From Symsagittifera roscoffensis (lineage: Eukaryota > Xenacoelomorpha > Acoela > Convolutidae), in the NCBI RefSeq assembly GCF_963678635.1, contig NC_087062.1, positions 58,978,129 to 59,042,128 of the forward strand: a DNA stretch of 64,000 nt. Direction: 5' to 3'. A model generated the notes under the pieces. The model was given only the letters and a program-made list of their open reading frames with translations, was not told the origin of the DNA and did not search any database. Shown here one piece after another: positions 35,840 through 48,200 of the stretch. The translations under genes and the position numbers were made by a program. How positions within the stretch are numbered: position 1 is the stretch's first letter; each line of letters begins with the position of its first letter.

Positions 35840-36050
35840 CAAGTTAATATTGTTTTAAATGATATCTATTTCCGCATTTAAGACACATATGACTATTTTG
35901 ACTTGAACTAAACTGCTTGACTTCTTCTTCCTCTGGTGTAACCTTTCTCGATGATTCCTTGGCTAACAAGCCTGGAAAACATGTATTTTCCAATATGATA
36001 TGATCGGAAAAGTTATTAGAAGCCGAGTTGGGGGAACGACTCAAGCCATC
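35840..36050 (-). other. open minus-strand stretch at the LTR insertion point
   Basis: The minus strand is open from the LTR boundary through RKVTPEEEEVKQF and ends just after CLKCGNRYHL, a C-x2-C-x4-H pattern. The strand is also open on the other side of the insertion (43296 to about 43345). The family is unknown: a host exon or an older mobile-element ORF. Confidence 0.35.
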
Positions 36051-36401
36051 TGTTATCCGTACGGATATTATAGCAAAACATCCAGTATTGATTAAGTCAG
36101 TTCAGGCGCTAACATAACCAGTTGGTAACATTAACATGTTATAGACTTAGAGTAAATTAATTAACCTATAGAAGTCTGATGATTAAATAAGTACCTATTT
36201 ATACGTAATCTCATATGTACTAGTACCTATAAGGCACGGTCTCTCAAATCATTCGAGGTCAGTGTCAGCCAGACTTAAACATAGTGAGTTGAATTTAAGT
36301 TGATCTCTTATTCGTTTAATTCTCACCTAGCAAACAGCGTAGCTCTCACTAACACAGAACCAACATAGATTATACCTCACCTAACGGTCGACGGTATAAC
36401 A
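36051..36401 (+). repeat. 5' LTR
   Basis: 351 bp, TGTT..AACA ends. The final A of the LTR and the first bases of the primer-binding site together spell the ATG that opens the gag-like frame. Confidence 0.95.
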
Positions 36402-37560
36402 TGGCGCAGCCAGCAGTTCCAAAGAACCCGCAGCGAATAACACCAATCTGGCAAAAACCCTCAACGGAACCACCGGCAGAGTGGGACAAGTGGAATCAGC
36501 AGCTATTCCTCGGCATTATCGCAAAAGACGGCGTAAACTTGACAAAGTTGTTACAAAACCCCCAGCTATCCGAAAACCCCAAGAACCGGGATACGAACTC
36601 TCTATCGAGGGGGAAACCGACAAACAAATCCGAGATCGCAATCTGCGGAACCAGGAGAAACGGGTGGCGTGGGAAAACCAGTGTCAACATTTGGACAACT
36701 TGGGTCCAACAGTAGTCGGAATTCCGTTGGAAGAAGCGATCATTAAATGCTGGAGCTAAATCTATTTGTGTTTGGGCACGGAGGGTCAAAGAAGATTGAC
36801 ACAATACTATCCGGACCCCAAAATACAGAAAATTGCAACCAGAGACTTCTGGGGCAGACTAACACGTCTTTATGTCAAGGAACGAAATGTAACATTCGAT
36901 CGTTATAAGGCCTTTACACGCAAACAGGAAAAAACGGAATCCCTGGAAGAATTTCATTGCGGACTTACGGAACTCGTGGTAAAAAGAAATTTCAAGTGTA
37001 CAGCATGCAACGATGTAGGTCTCGAATCCGAAATAATCATTTGTTTACAGCAAACATGTCAAATGACGAGCTTCAAAAAGACCTTCTTGCTGAAACAAAA
37101 ACGCCCGAACAAGCATTGGATTACGCGGTAAGACGTGAAAAAGGCCTCGAGAATCAGGTCCATATCAGGAAGCAGGGAGTTTCCAACAGTCACACCGGAT
37201 TTTCAAATATAAAATCAGAACCGGTAAACTTCGTCCAAAGGCGGGGTGGCTACAAGTCTCAACCGCGGGGTGGACGTAGTAGAGGAGGAACAACGTCGAG
37301 GAATAACACAGATAAATCTGTACAGAAAAAAGATTGCTTCAACTGCGGCAACGCATTCTCAGCAAATCATTTGGCACAGGGTCCGGCGCGAGACAAAATT
37401 TGCAATAAAGGCACCAAAAGGGGTAATTTTGCGAGACTCTGCAAATCTAGCGAGCTAAATGCAATACAGGAGGATATTCCACAACAACAAGATATTCAAG
37501 ACACCGACATGACCGCCTACGTCAATTACCTGCAAGCAGGTGTTATTATCCCGGGTATGG
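36401..37560 (+). pseudogene. gag-like region of the LTR element
   Basis: It opens MAQPAVPKNPQRITPIW. Later it carries DFWGRLTRLYVKERN and an Arg/Gly-rich stretch followed by a Cys/His cluster around DCFNCGN, consistent with a nucleocapsid zinc knuckle. Fossil; broken. Confidence 0.75.
36402..36413 (+). other. primer-binding site of the LTR element
   Basis: TGGCGCAGCCAG begins at the base after the LTR. A tRNA 3' end ending ..GCGCCA would pair with it. Which tRNA is not determinable here. Confidence 0.6.
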
Positions 37561-37619
37561 GAACTAATCCATCCGGATGATACATTCACCAACTGGATAA
37601 AATTCGAACCAAGACGGGC

Positions 37620-39460
37620 AGAAGAAATCACAAACACCGATCTACAAGGACACCTAATAAGGGTCCGCTCGAAAATGAATAATACCGTTTTTATTGCTGA
37701 CACAAGATCCCCAACATCTTTCGTGAACGAAAAAACAGCCAATCTACTGGCAGCAACAGTAAAGTCAGCAGTGAAAACAAAATTGAGAGATGACGACGAA
37801 GCTAACCGAATGGTTTGCGACAATGGATACACAATTTCGTCCCTTGGCCGCCTAATCGCTCCAATTGAATCAGGTGGTTGGACGATCCAAACAGCTTCTT
37901 TTATAGTGGTGAATGACCGACGAGCAAACATCCTGGGGCGCAATCTTCTCCCACAAATCGGAATACAGCTACACCAGGAGAGAAAACCAGTTGGTAAGTT
38001 AGCACTACATGTTAACAATATTGATAGCTCAGATACACAAATTGCGGCTTGGGTCAGAACCACGTAACCCAGACTCTGTACACGAATAGGGCGCTCAAAA
38101 AACCATATGGTGCATACAAAATTTTTAACAGAATTCAAGGCTCTATAACAACGAGGGCGACGCATACCCATCCATATTCAAGAAAAAGTGGAACGCGAAA
38201 TCAAATCATCAATTGATCAAGACCATACAATTCGCCTAGAAAAATGAAGTGACCAACAATTCATAAGACCTATTGTAACCCTTTTAAAAAAAGACGGATC
38301 AATTAAAGTAGCCATGGATTCGAAACAAATAATTAAATCGATCCACAAAGATAAGTACCAGATGCCGAATATTGATGTTTTGTTGGACAATATAGCGCAA
38401 TCGGCACAGGAGGTTACAAATAAGCCGGGAACAACAATTTTTTCTACGATAGATCTACGCTACGCGTATAGTCAACTGCCACCGGACGAAGCAACCCGTA
38501 CGCAGTGTAACTTCAGTATAATTGCGGGAAATGCAACGGGAACCTATCAGTTCCAAACTGGTTTCTACGGGCTCATGGATATTCCCGCAGAATTCCAGAA
38601 AGCCAACGATTTAACTCTTAACAACGAGCAGGACACGTTCGCATTCTTAGACGATATTTTAATTATATCACACGGTACGAAGGAGCAGCACATAGAAAAA
38701 CTGACTAAAGTCCTAAATAAATTAGATGCCGAAAACATGGCAATTTTGATCGATAATTGTAAATTACGTTGCAAAGAAGTAGATTGGCTGGGATTCGTAA
38801 TAAATGAATACGACACCACACCTATGCAGAAGAAGACGGACTCAATAATAAATCTACCATACCCAAAAACATTCAAACAATTGAAGAAATTTATGGGTTC
38901 GATCCATCATCTAAACAAGTTTATTCCCAACCTAGCTCAATTATGTAACCCTCTAAGACCCCTACTGTCTACGATAAACAAATTTAATTTTCATTGGGGT
39001 GAGGAAGACGGAAAAGCGTTCGAAAGCATTCTTAATGCCGTTAAAAATATTACGGAAAACAGACACTTTGTAAGTGACAGGGAAATTCGCATTATTTGTG
39101 ATGCTAGCCGCAAAGGAATAGGCACGGCTCTCGAACAAGATACACCAGAAGGTTGGGCAATAATTGCGTATGCATCAAGGTTCTTAAATTCATGCGAACA
39201 AAAATTGGTAAACGAACTCGAGCTTTTGGCCGCAGTGTGGGCCAATGAGCATTTCAAGTATTACCTATACGGTAGACGCTTCATTATGATAACGGACCAT
39301 CAAGCATTAGTAAGTGCGCTAAAAAGTAATAGGGGCAACAAAACCTACCAAAGCAGGTTAACCAGATAGATTGACAGACTCATTCCATTTGATTTTGATA
39401 TACATCATTTGGCCGGTAGTAAAATGAGCCTCATTGATTACATTTTACGACACCCGGTCG
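37620..39460 (+). pseudogene. protease, reverse transcriptase and RNase H region of the LTR element
   Basis: A retroviral-type aspartic-protease segment lies near 37690-37760. It is followed by reverse transcriptase with STIDLRYAYSQLP, GFYGLMDIPAEFQKA and the catalytic FLDDILI, then GFVINEYDTTPMQKK and SIHHLNKFIPNLAQLCNPLR. RNase H follows with IICDASRKGIGTALEQ, AYASRFLNSCEQKLVNELEL and MITDHQALV. The motifs are of the Ty3/gypsy type. Fossil. Confidence 0.9.
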
Positions 39461-40109
39461 GTAAACCACAACCTCCGGCATACTGGGACGAACAGTTTAA
39501 CGTAGCATTGGTCGATGACTTCGTCAAATGCGTAGAATTCCAAGATAGCAGCAGTAATAACATATCATTGAATAATGTTAAGCCGATTAATTATCTAGGC
39601 ACCAAAGAGCTCAACCGGAACGACAACTTCGCACGTTCAAATTCGGTTCACGCACAAACTGCATTCACTGTTTGTAGTCAATTGTTTGATTCAAGTCGCT
39701 CTTCATTAAAACCAAATTCAAAGCAAAGTTCAATAATGAGCAAACAATTGCAACAAGGCATGGCCTTACCTCCGTTTCGACGAATAACGCGAAAATCCCA
39801 CAGTGGTATGCAGACAAAATTTACCTTTCCCCCTATTAATTACGCGTCTTTCGATGATTTTTTTAAAACCACCACCGCCAGAACTCACAATCAGTGACGT
39901 AAAACACCAGGTTATCCCGTCAACGGAAACTTTTACATTCAGAAGATTTGAAAACGAACAGGTAGATACGATTTTTCAAACCCTGGAATTAACCGAAAAA
40001 CAAGACACGGAGTAACACACGCAGACTGATGAGGACCGCTCAACAAGACAGGACACTGAAAGCCAAACAACCGCCAGCATCGAGGACGAGGACACCCCAA
40101 TGTTCAGAA

Positions 40110-41050
40110 AGTAATGGATGTAAATTTTCTAGCAGCCGCAACTAGACGAGGCCGGAATATATCGCCGCTTATGAACATTGTTAAGCAACAAAAAGGGGAC
40201 AACATTAAGGATTGCTACGGTCCTTACTTTTACAATGTAAGACACCGCCTGTCCGTCGGAGACAATATCCTCCTATATGACGACAGAGTCGTTATACCAA
40301 AGCAGTTCAGACCCACACTTATGGATGCACTGCACCTTAGATATCCGGGACAAGGAGGAATGCTAGAAGCGGCGAAACATGTGTGTTACCCGTATTTACA
40401 CCGAGATATTGTAGCAACAGCCCAACATTTCAAAAAATGCCGCGAAAAGGGTAAGAATTTTAAAGTAATCTCGGGTAAAAAACACTACACGACACTGGAC
40501 GCGGTGGTAGAGCCAAATGAAGAAATCCAATTGGATTTTTCGGGGCCCCTATCTGACGAAAACGATAGAGAGGTTTACATATTGGTGGGTGTCGACCGTT
40601 TCTCACGTTTCCCATACGCAAGGTCGTAACTAATAACAAAGCGGATACAATCATCCGATTTATGCAAAATCACATAATAAACCAAGGTGTACCACGAGCG
40701 ATCAGATGTGACCAAGCACAAGGTTTCAAGGCAAAAAGTTCCTCATATATGGCAAAACTAATCATATAAAACTGATTTTTGCACCAGTGGCCGACCACAG
40801 GGCAATGAGTATGGTCGAAAGGCTCATTCGAACCTTAAAATCGAGATTAGCAATAATGAAAATCGATAAATCAAATAAACCGTACAAACTAGCATCAGAC
40901 GTGGCCGAATTATTAAAAACACTATAGAAAAAACGCATAACCCCTAAAGCAACTACAAAGGTTACACCCTTCGAAGCTCAATATGGTAGAAGAGCTAATA
41001 CACCACTAAGTAACCTCAGCACGTCGCCTTAATCATCTAATCTTTCGTGG
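40110..41050 (+). pseudogene. integrase region of the LTR element
   Basis: An H-H-C-C-like N-terminal zinc region (LHLRYPGQGGMLEAAKHVC, HFKKC) leads into the catalytic core (IQLDFSGPLSDEND, VDRFSRFPYA) and further on a stretch like MSMVERLIRTLKSR. Typical for Ty3/gypsy integrases. Fossil. Confidence 0.85.
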
Positions 41051-41079
41051 GAAAACACTAAACTGTCATGTTTAGATGA

Positions 41080-42894
41080 AAAAGTGCTGTCTAGGCCCGC
41101 GCTGACGGTTGAGGTCATGTGGAACAGAGAGGTCAATAGTCAGGTTGAATTCGACCTAAAACTCAAGAACCAAAGTAAACCCACAACGGACCACCAATAC
41201 GTACCCGAACCTATCTTCAACCCTATACCACCCGCACACACCAACGTGGAACAGAACACAACTGAAGTTCCTCAACGCACAACAACCAATCCAGGCAAAC
41301 AACGGGCCAAGAACCAAAGGATACCATTCCAAACACGGATGCAATTACCCTTGAAAGCAGCGATGAGGAGTTCGACAGGAGACTACTCCAAAAGTTCCCA
41401 ATAGGTGCGCATCTACCTCTGTCAAATAAACCATACGAAATCAAAACACTCAAGAAATTTTTTCTAAAAGAAAAAACTAACGATTTTCGAAAAATTAAGA
41501 ACACGTAAACCCATAAGACTATTAACAAGGCAAGAAAAACAAAATTTACAAAGGGCACCGTTACTATTCCTTAAGGATCGTTTCAAAGGTCCAGTCCATA
41601 CGATAGATCCTAAAACAGGACTTCGTCCCGAACAAATCGCTAGAAAAACGGGAACTGTCGCCAGGAAAACCAAAAATCCGGGGACATTTGGGGCACAATT
41701 AAAAATTATTGAAAATGGCGCAATATTAAATTACTCCCCGCACACTGCGCGGATAAGGGAGGATGGCAAACAATCTAGAGTAATTAGGCATGATGGACTT
41801 GCGTTCATACCAGACCCAAGGGTCTATGGTAAATGTAGACCAGCGGCACTAAAAGACTTCGTGCATATAAACACTTACCGAGAGCCAAACCGCTTGTTTC
41901 AGGTAAAAAGACAGCAATCAAAGATGCACAAGGGGAAAACGCAGTAACAAGCCCGAAAAGACCACCACCAAAAACAACGCAAGAAATCATTCAACAAACG
42001 TCGAACAGAAGAGCTCTTGGACCCCAAAAGTTATTCAAACCTTTTACAACTAAAGGAAAATTGAACGCCCGGGACAAGCGTAACAAAAGCGAATCTTCAA
42101 CACAACGGCTACCAAAAACAATACCACAAGGTAAATTGAGCCCCAAAAAGAAATCTAAGGTCGATCTCACAAAGATTCAATTCGAATGCGACACCTCAAT
42201 CTCACTCTCGTCGGATACCGACCTTGACCACAAAACCCCGTCACCTGAAAAACAACCTGCCGCCAAAAAAATTGACCTCAAAGCCACGCCAGATCCACAT
42301 TCACCAGAAATTCGGCGTTCAACAAGGACCAGGAAAGGTACTCTAGCAGAGAAATTCGGAAACGCTATTCCTATTGGACATATCTCGAACAACACGGAGG
42401 CATTGATCACGGTGGTAATGATTCAGGATACAAACAATGCCGGGACCAAACCAAATGAGACAAACAACCAAACAAGACCAGACGATGGACCAACCACGGT
42501 GGTCGAGGACATCTCTGTAAATCAATCACCATTATCACAAACATCCGAAAATATCTTGTGCACTGAAGTCCACATGCGTATTGATACGCCTGAAAATGCC
42601 CGAGAGACGGTACACACAGAAAACTCATCACCCAGAACTACAAGCTCTCGTTACATCCTCGATAAACCAAGAACGACGGAAGATTCGTTTAGTAAAGAAT
42701 TAAAGGATGCAATGAATTTCCTACAATCAATCTCCCCAATTAGAAGCAATTTCATGACCTTCCAAAGAGAGAAGGAACAAACAATTCAAAAATCCACCCA
42801 ACAGCAACCACAGGCCACAACTATTAGAGAAAATCAGGATACATCTGCAATTATTGGAAAAGTCAACGGTGACCAGAAGGCAGAGGAAAACTAA
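41080..42894 (+). pseudogene. 3' region of the LTR element, basic/polar, no envelope features
   Basis: The region has open stretches rich in Lys, Thr, Ser and Pro. The last (42061-42894) is basic with PEIRRSTRTRKGTLAEKFGN, resembling the disordered tails that follow integrase in some gypsy lineages. No signal peptide or membrane segment supports an envelope. Its identity is uncertain. Confidence 0.5.
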
Positions 42895-42931
42895 TTGTGG
42901 AGACATAGAAAAATGATAGGCTCAATTTATC

Positions 42932-42944
42932 AAAAAAAGGGGAA
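42932..42944 (+). other. polypurine tract of the LTR element
   Basis: AAAAAAAGGGGAA lies directly before the 3' LTR, the usual second-strand primer site. Confidence 0.75.
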
Positions 42945-43295
42945 TGTTATCCGTACGGATATTATAGCAAAACATCCAGTATTGATTAAGTCAGTTCAGG
43001 CGCTAACATAACCAGTTGGTAACATTAACATGTTATAGACTTAGAGTAAATTAATTAACCTATAGAAGTCTGATGATTAAATAAGTACCTATTTATACGT
43101 AATCACATATGTACTAGTACCTATAAGGCACTGTCTCTCAAATGATTCGAGGTCAGTGTCAGCCAGACTTAAACATAGCGAGTTGAATTTCAGTTGTTCT
43201 CTTATTCGTTTAATTCTCACCTAGCACACAGCGTAGCTCTCACTAGCACAGAACCAACATAGATTATACCTCACCTAACGGTCGAGGGTATAACA
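42945..43295 (+). repeat. 3' LTR
   Basis: 351 bp, about 97% identical to the 5' LTR and of exactly the same length, so no insertions or deletions separate them. Confidence 0.95.
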
Positions 43296-43558
43296 CTATC
43301 TTTCCGATCGATAATGATTCGAATGTTTTCTTCATGACTGGTACACGTCATGAAGACGACACAAAATACGACACATGTCTTTCATTGTCTTTTCGATTTT
43401 TGATTTCTTTCCTCATCTCACGTTATGTATACATGTTTTTTGCATACCTTTATTTAGATAAGTATCTGGCAATTTTAGGGAAGAGAGAAAATATTCATCT
43501 AATAACTTTATCAAATATCTGGTTCTAAATTTGTTGGGGTGTTTGATATTGTCATACC

Positions 43559-43991
43559 CAGGGGCGGATTTAGGGGGATTTGGGGGGGGGGGACGTTTTT
43601 TTCCCTCAGGGTTTCGACCCCCTGCCGACCCAGAGGGTCTCACCTTTGTACTAATTTGAGATATCCATATTTGATGACGGACCCTAAAATTTTTCTAAAG
43701 GCGCCTTTGGAGCCAATATATACTAATTTTGAGGGCGAGCGCGCGCCAAAAAAAGCGATTTTTTGGTCAAAATTTTGCAAAAGTGCCTAAAAACGCCTTT
43801 TTGGCCTGTTTTTCAAACTTTTGCCTGCAGCGCAGAAAATTTTAACCAAAACAGGGTCTTTTTAGTGCTTTGGGAGAGCTGGGAAGTTCACTTTGCTCGA
43901 CCTAAAAAAAAGGTCGACAAAATTTTCGAAATTTTTTTGAAAATAATCCGCCGCCCCCCCCCCCCTCGAGAAAATTCTAGATCCGCCCCTG
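43559..43991 (+). mobile_element. hAT-type MITE with perfect 8-bp target duplication
   Basis: Ends CAGGGGCGGATTTAG ... CTAGATCCGCCCCTG are near-perfect inverted repeats. The element is flanked by GTCATACC on both sides (43551-43558 and 43992-43999), the 8-bp duplication expected of hAT insertions. 433 bp, no transposase. The interior has runs of G and C near the ends and a GGCGCC..GCGCGCC core. It is the best-preserved member of its family in the window. Confidence 0.92.
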
Positions 43992-45265
43992 GTCATACCC
44001 ACTGGATTTCTGTTTATTTTACTATTTGCTACGCACTGGCAGCTCTCAATTGTGTTTTTATTGTGCTTGTTTTTCCGCTTCTCTATTTTTTCCATTTGAT
44101 GCATTTGGAACCATTCTCAGGTTTTAAATTTGGAATTGTCAAAGTTTTCTGCGCGACCAGAATATTTTCCCGTAAGTTCAATAGAATCCATTGCAATAAC
44201 TAACAGCTAAAAAAAAGACCATTTTACTCCAACTGGATTAAAAGAACCATCAGAGAACAACTGCCCAACCGGATTCTAAGAACCATTAAATAACCATTAC
44301 ACATATTTTTCTTAAATGGAAGTATATTGTCTAAAGAGCCGATTATTTGCGCAATATTTTGTGCTATCTTCAAAACAGCTACTTCCACAGGGGACATATA
44401 GCGTTCAGCAATCCATCAGCAGAGCATGCTGATGCCTTTTTAGGAGGGCCAGGACAGAACAGGGTAATGGCGCCACAAGATTCAATCAACAAACTAGAAG
44501 ACAGGTTTTACGTGAGCCATGCTAAAACTAAGGAATGCCGCCATAAAATTTGACCCACAAATTTGAAGGCAAAGGCCCTCCTAGATATTGCTCTTAAATC
44601 CTTTTCATCAGTTTATCTCACACTTTTTATCAGTTGTTGGTCAATCTTTATAAATTTCAATTGATGATTTAACTTTCAAAAATATAGTTAAGTATTTTGT
44701 ATCTTTTAACATTTTAATAGTCATCAACATCCAGCATAAAACTACAAGTACGTGCCGCAAAAAATTTTGAAATTTGTTGTTTAACTGCATTCAAGATTTT
44801 GTTCACAGAAGTCCTCTAATCAATTGGAACGTGCGAATGTCAGATAAGTCATAGCAAAAAAAAACAATTGTCAAAGACCGTCTGAATAGTCAGCTAGAAT
44901 ACTCTTCGATTGGAATTCTGAGGAACTGATGCTAATGGTAACTGAGTAAATGATGAGAAAGAAGAGAAATCAAAGAAATAGTACAAAAATGAAATAGCAT
45001 ACCGACATTTTCACCGATGTTAGTCTTTTAACGGGGAGAAGCAGATAAAACTATTCTGGTATAAAAACTGTAGGAAACTTCTCTAACATTATTTGATTAA
45101 TCTTATAAATTCACTTCATCAGACCGTCAAGTATATTAATTCAAATGATTTTCCAATGATGTTACCTATTACTGCAAATTTAGGTCAATTTGCCTTTTTA
45201 GTTTTTTTGTTTTTGTTTATGTTTTTGTTTTTGTTTTTGTTTTTAGACAGATAATTTCTATTTTG
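43992..45265. other. unassigned DNA right of the hAT MITE
   Basis: AT-rich apart from 44380-44570. No gene recognised. Confidence 0.4.
45190..45246. repeat. (GTTTTT)n simple repeat
   Basis: GTTTTTTTGTTTTTGTTTATG, then several GTTTTT units. Low-complexity. Confidence 0.85.
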
Positions 45266-48200
45266 TTTTTACTTTTAGCCCAATATTTGAGCCAGGCATA
45301 CTTTCACCGAGTCTAAAGAACGTCGCGGCATCTATCGCCCGGAGCCACATGTGTGTTGGGGTCATAGAAACTGGATTTTGGTGACAGTTGAAAATATGTA
45401 GCAGTGTGGGGTGCTGAAAATTGGTGGTAACTAGGGGGGATAGTCTGTAGTATCCTATTGAAAAATGTCAATGTAGGGACTGTAACCGGAAATTATTTGA
45501 ACGAGAGTACATCTGGTTGAGTGGGGAGTGTCAGCCTTGTCAACTGGGGGTCTTACTGGAAAAATGTTTGGCGGGGGCTTTATTTGTAGCTTTTGAACTC
45601 TGTGATTGTGGAGGTGCTTTAAAAGCAATTTACAAAAATACTAAGCTTCAGAGATCATTTAAAGAGTAAAAATTGTCTGCTTTGCTAAAAACCTGATGTA
45701 ATTTTTCTGGGTAACTGTCTGTTTGGTGATTGCTAGGTAGTGGCTGGTGAGTAAGGTAAAAACGCAATGAGGAACGTAATTTTCGAGATGAAATGAGATG
45801 CAAAAAACTATGGTGGCTTCTAAAATTTGGTAAAATGCACTCTGAGTATAGATTGTCGAAACCGTTCATTTCAGTGCACCGCGTCATTATCCACAGATCT
45901 GCAATTTGCATTGTTTGCATTTTCACTAATGGAGGCATTACTGACAGCATGTGCCCAATCTGGAGAAGCCTATAGATTAACTGGCCTTATTGAAGTCTTA
46001 GAAGTAAACTAAGGAAAACTTTCGACTTGACCCAGTGCTGTGGGATAAATAAAAACGGATATCTTACGCACGGCGTTACTTGCTGACAGTCTCCAGTGAT
46101 CGGAGAAAAAACATACTGGGTCAAAATAGACACCAAGTTTTTTATGGTGCTTCTAAACTGGTAAACGCGAGTCACTTCAAATTATTTTGAGGTCCAAATT
46201 GAACTCGGTATTGTGGAAAGGAATGCGATTAGTTGAAATTTTATGCAAGAAAAACTAAGTGATCTTTTAGTGCAAAAGGTCTTGTAGTTTATTGAGATAT
46301 AACTTCAGAGTAGTAGACGCTGTCTTTTTGTCGAGGATTAGAGGAAGGGGTGCAAGTAATCGATTTAAGGCTGAAATTTTTTTCTGGGCAGAATTGGGTG
46401 TATCATGCAAAATGAAAAGAGTGGGTGAAACAAACTACGATAACAGACCATGTCATAAAATTTTAAGAGATTCAAATTGGTAAAAACATTTATTTCAGGG
46501 CGTTATTGTTGATTGAAACCATCGCTGATGTAAAACTCAAGAATAGATAAGGCCCTGGTTGTTGAAAGTAGGGACAAAAACAGTGCTGATTAGCTGCTTT
46601 TGGGAAAAGCTTTGTTGAGTTTGGGTGTATTAGACATTGAAAAAATTTTGAGACAGGGCCGTAGACATTTGAGATTCTAAAGTTTCTGATTGAGTTTGTT
46701 GATGCAAAAACTTAAGAGGTCTTCATTTTTTGAACAATTTTGTTTAACATTATAGATAGCCTCAAAAGAAATATTGAAAAATGTTGGCTATTGGCTCCAG
46801 ATGTTTGAAGCTCAGACCTGGGCCAAGCGCTTCGGATAATTCGCTGTCATAATAGCTGCCTCAGTCTCACATGGCTAGACGTAGAGTCGTTTATTAAAAC
46901 CTAAATTTTTTATCGTTTTGCTGTCGAATTTTCAAACTCTCAGCTTAGTGGTTTCTCAATTTTAACAGAAAAACTTTCCTCCGCTTCCCATTGAATTTGT
47001 CGGTTCTCAGTTTGGTGTATGACACGGTAACCGCGTTTGGTATATGTTACGGAAACTTTTTCCCATTAAAACAGATAGGGAAGAATCCTGCTACAGTTTT
47101 TGGTATGTTTAAAGAATATTTTACTTTGCAGACGCTACTGCATCACGTGGGCTGACAAAAAATTTTCAGAAACCTTTTCAGAAAGTTCCTAATTCGCAGT
47201 TTTTTTTTCGATATAATAAATTTTAAGGCGTGAAAGACATGTCTTAATGGATTTTTGTTTTCCGAATGTGTCTCGATTTTCAATGTCTTGTCTTCCACTA
47301 TCTGCAATTCATTGTACTTTAGCCTTGTATCTTTGACACTAAGGATGCGTCTTACTTCTAACAGGCGGTCTTTTCTTGCTACTGTGTAAACCGGACGAAG
47401 CACCTATCCTGTAATTTTAGTTTCTTGAATAGTTGCATTTTTGCATTTGGTGTTTGCATATTAAAACTGCTGTTTCGGGTGCTTTCCCGGATATGCCATT
47501 GATAATATAGCTCAGAAAAAAGTTTTGCTGGCGGAGTAGATTTTACCGTACACAGGTCTTTGATAATTGATTGGGTTTTTTCATTTGGGAATAATGGAAT
47601 ATAGTCCGTTGTTTTTGGCCGAATGTATACTAGATGAGATAGATACTGGGAAGCGCAAGACAAGAAGTGGTTTTTGTACAAGTGGGACAGTAGAATATTC
47701 GATGGTGTTGCCTTAGTTTTGTGAGGCCTCTGCACTTGAAGTGGATCAATCCTCATATACGACATCAAACACTCGCTTGGGTGGGCACAAATTATGAGTT
47801 TGATGGAGGCAGGTATGAGGACGCGGCTTTTCCTTGATCCCGGCAGTTGAAAGTAAGTTGCGGATCAAAAGACTGAGCTGCCCAGCAGTTTGTTTTGAGC
47901 TTTCTGAGCTCCCAAAAACGGTAGTGCTGTACTGATGCCATTTTGGTGGGTTTTTTCATCGGGTCATCCACGAGGAGGAAGCGTCTTAACGTTTTATTTT
48001 CTTATATACTTCCCGAAAGTATGAGGTCAGTGTAATTAATTCAAGATTGGCTGAAGCTCTGAGTATCAACGATGCTTAGTAAACACGATGTTTCCTCCCC
48101 TACTACGGAAATTCAAAGTCATATGTACACTTGTGTAGTCAATACCTAGTTAGATTTAAAAAAACTGTTTGCATTGGTTCGATCGTGTCAAAACTGAATT

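Larger units (their letters stand above)
36051..43295 (+). mobile_element. Ty3/gypsy LTR retrotransposon, fossil
   Basis: Two direct LTRs of 351 bp (36051-36401, 42945-43295) begin TGTTATCC and end GGTATAACA. A primer-binding site follows the left LTR and a polypurine tract precedes the right one. Between them, in order, are gag-like, aspartic-protease-like, reverse transcriptase/RNase H and integrase regions, the Ty3/gypsy order, then a long 3' region. Flanks CCATC and CTATC resemble a 5-bp target duplication with one difference. By eye the LTRs differ at about nine positions (about 2.6%), so the insertion is fairly recent on the scale of this window. The coding part is broken roughly ten times and cannot be functional as it stands. 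No envelope-like membrane segment was seen. Confidence 0.95.

Noticed and set aside
42061-42894. Envelope gene in the LTR element
   Set aside because: No signal peptide, membrane segment or furin-like site; the sequence is basic and polar like an integrase tail.
45266-45360. Plus-strand exon after a ttttacttttag acceptor-like site
   Set aside because: The open stretch is only about 30 codons, has no recognisable domain and no good donor follows.
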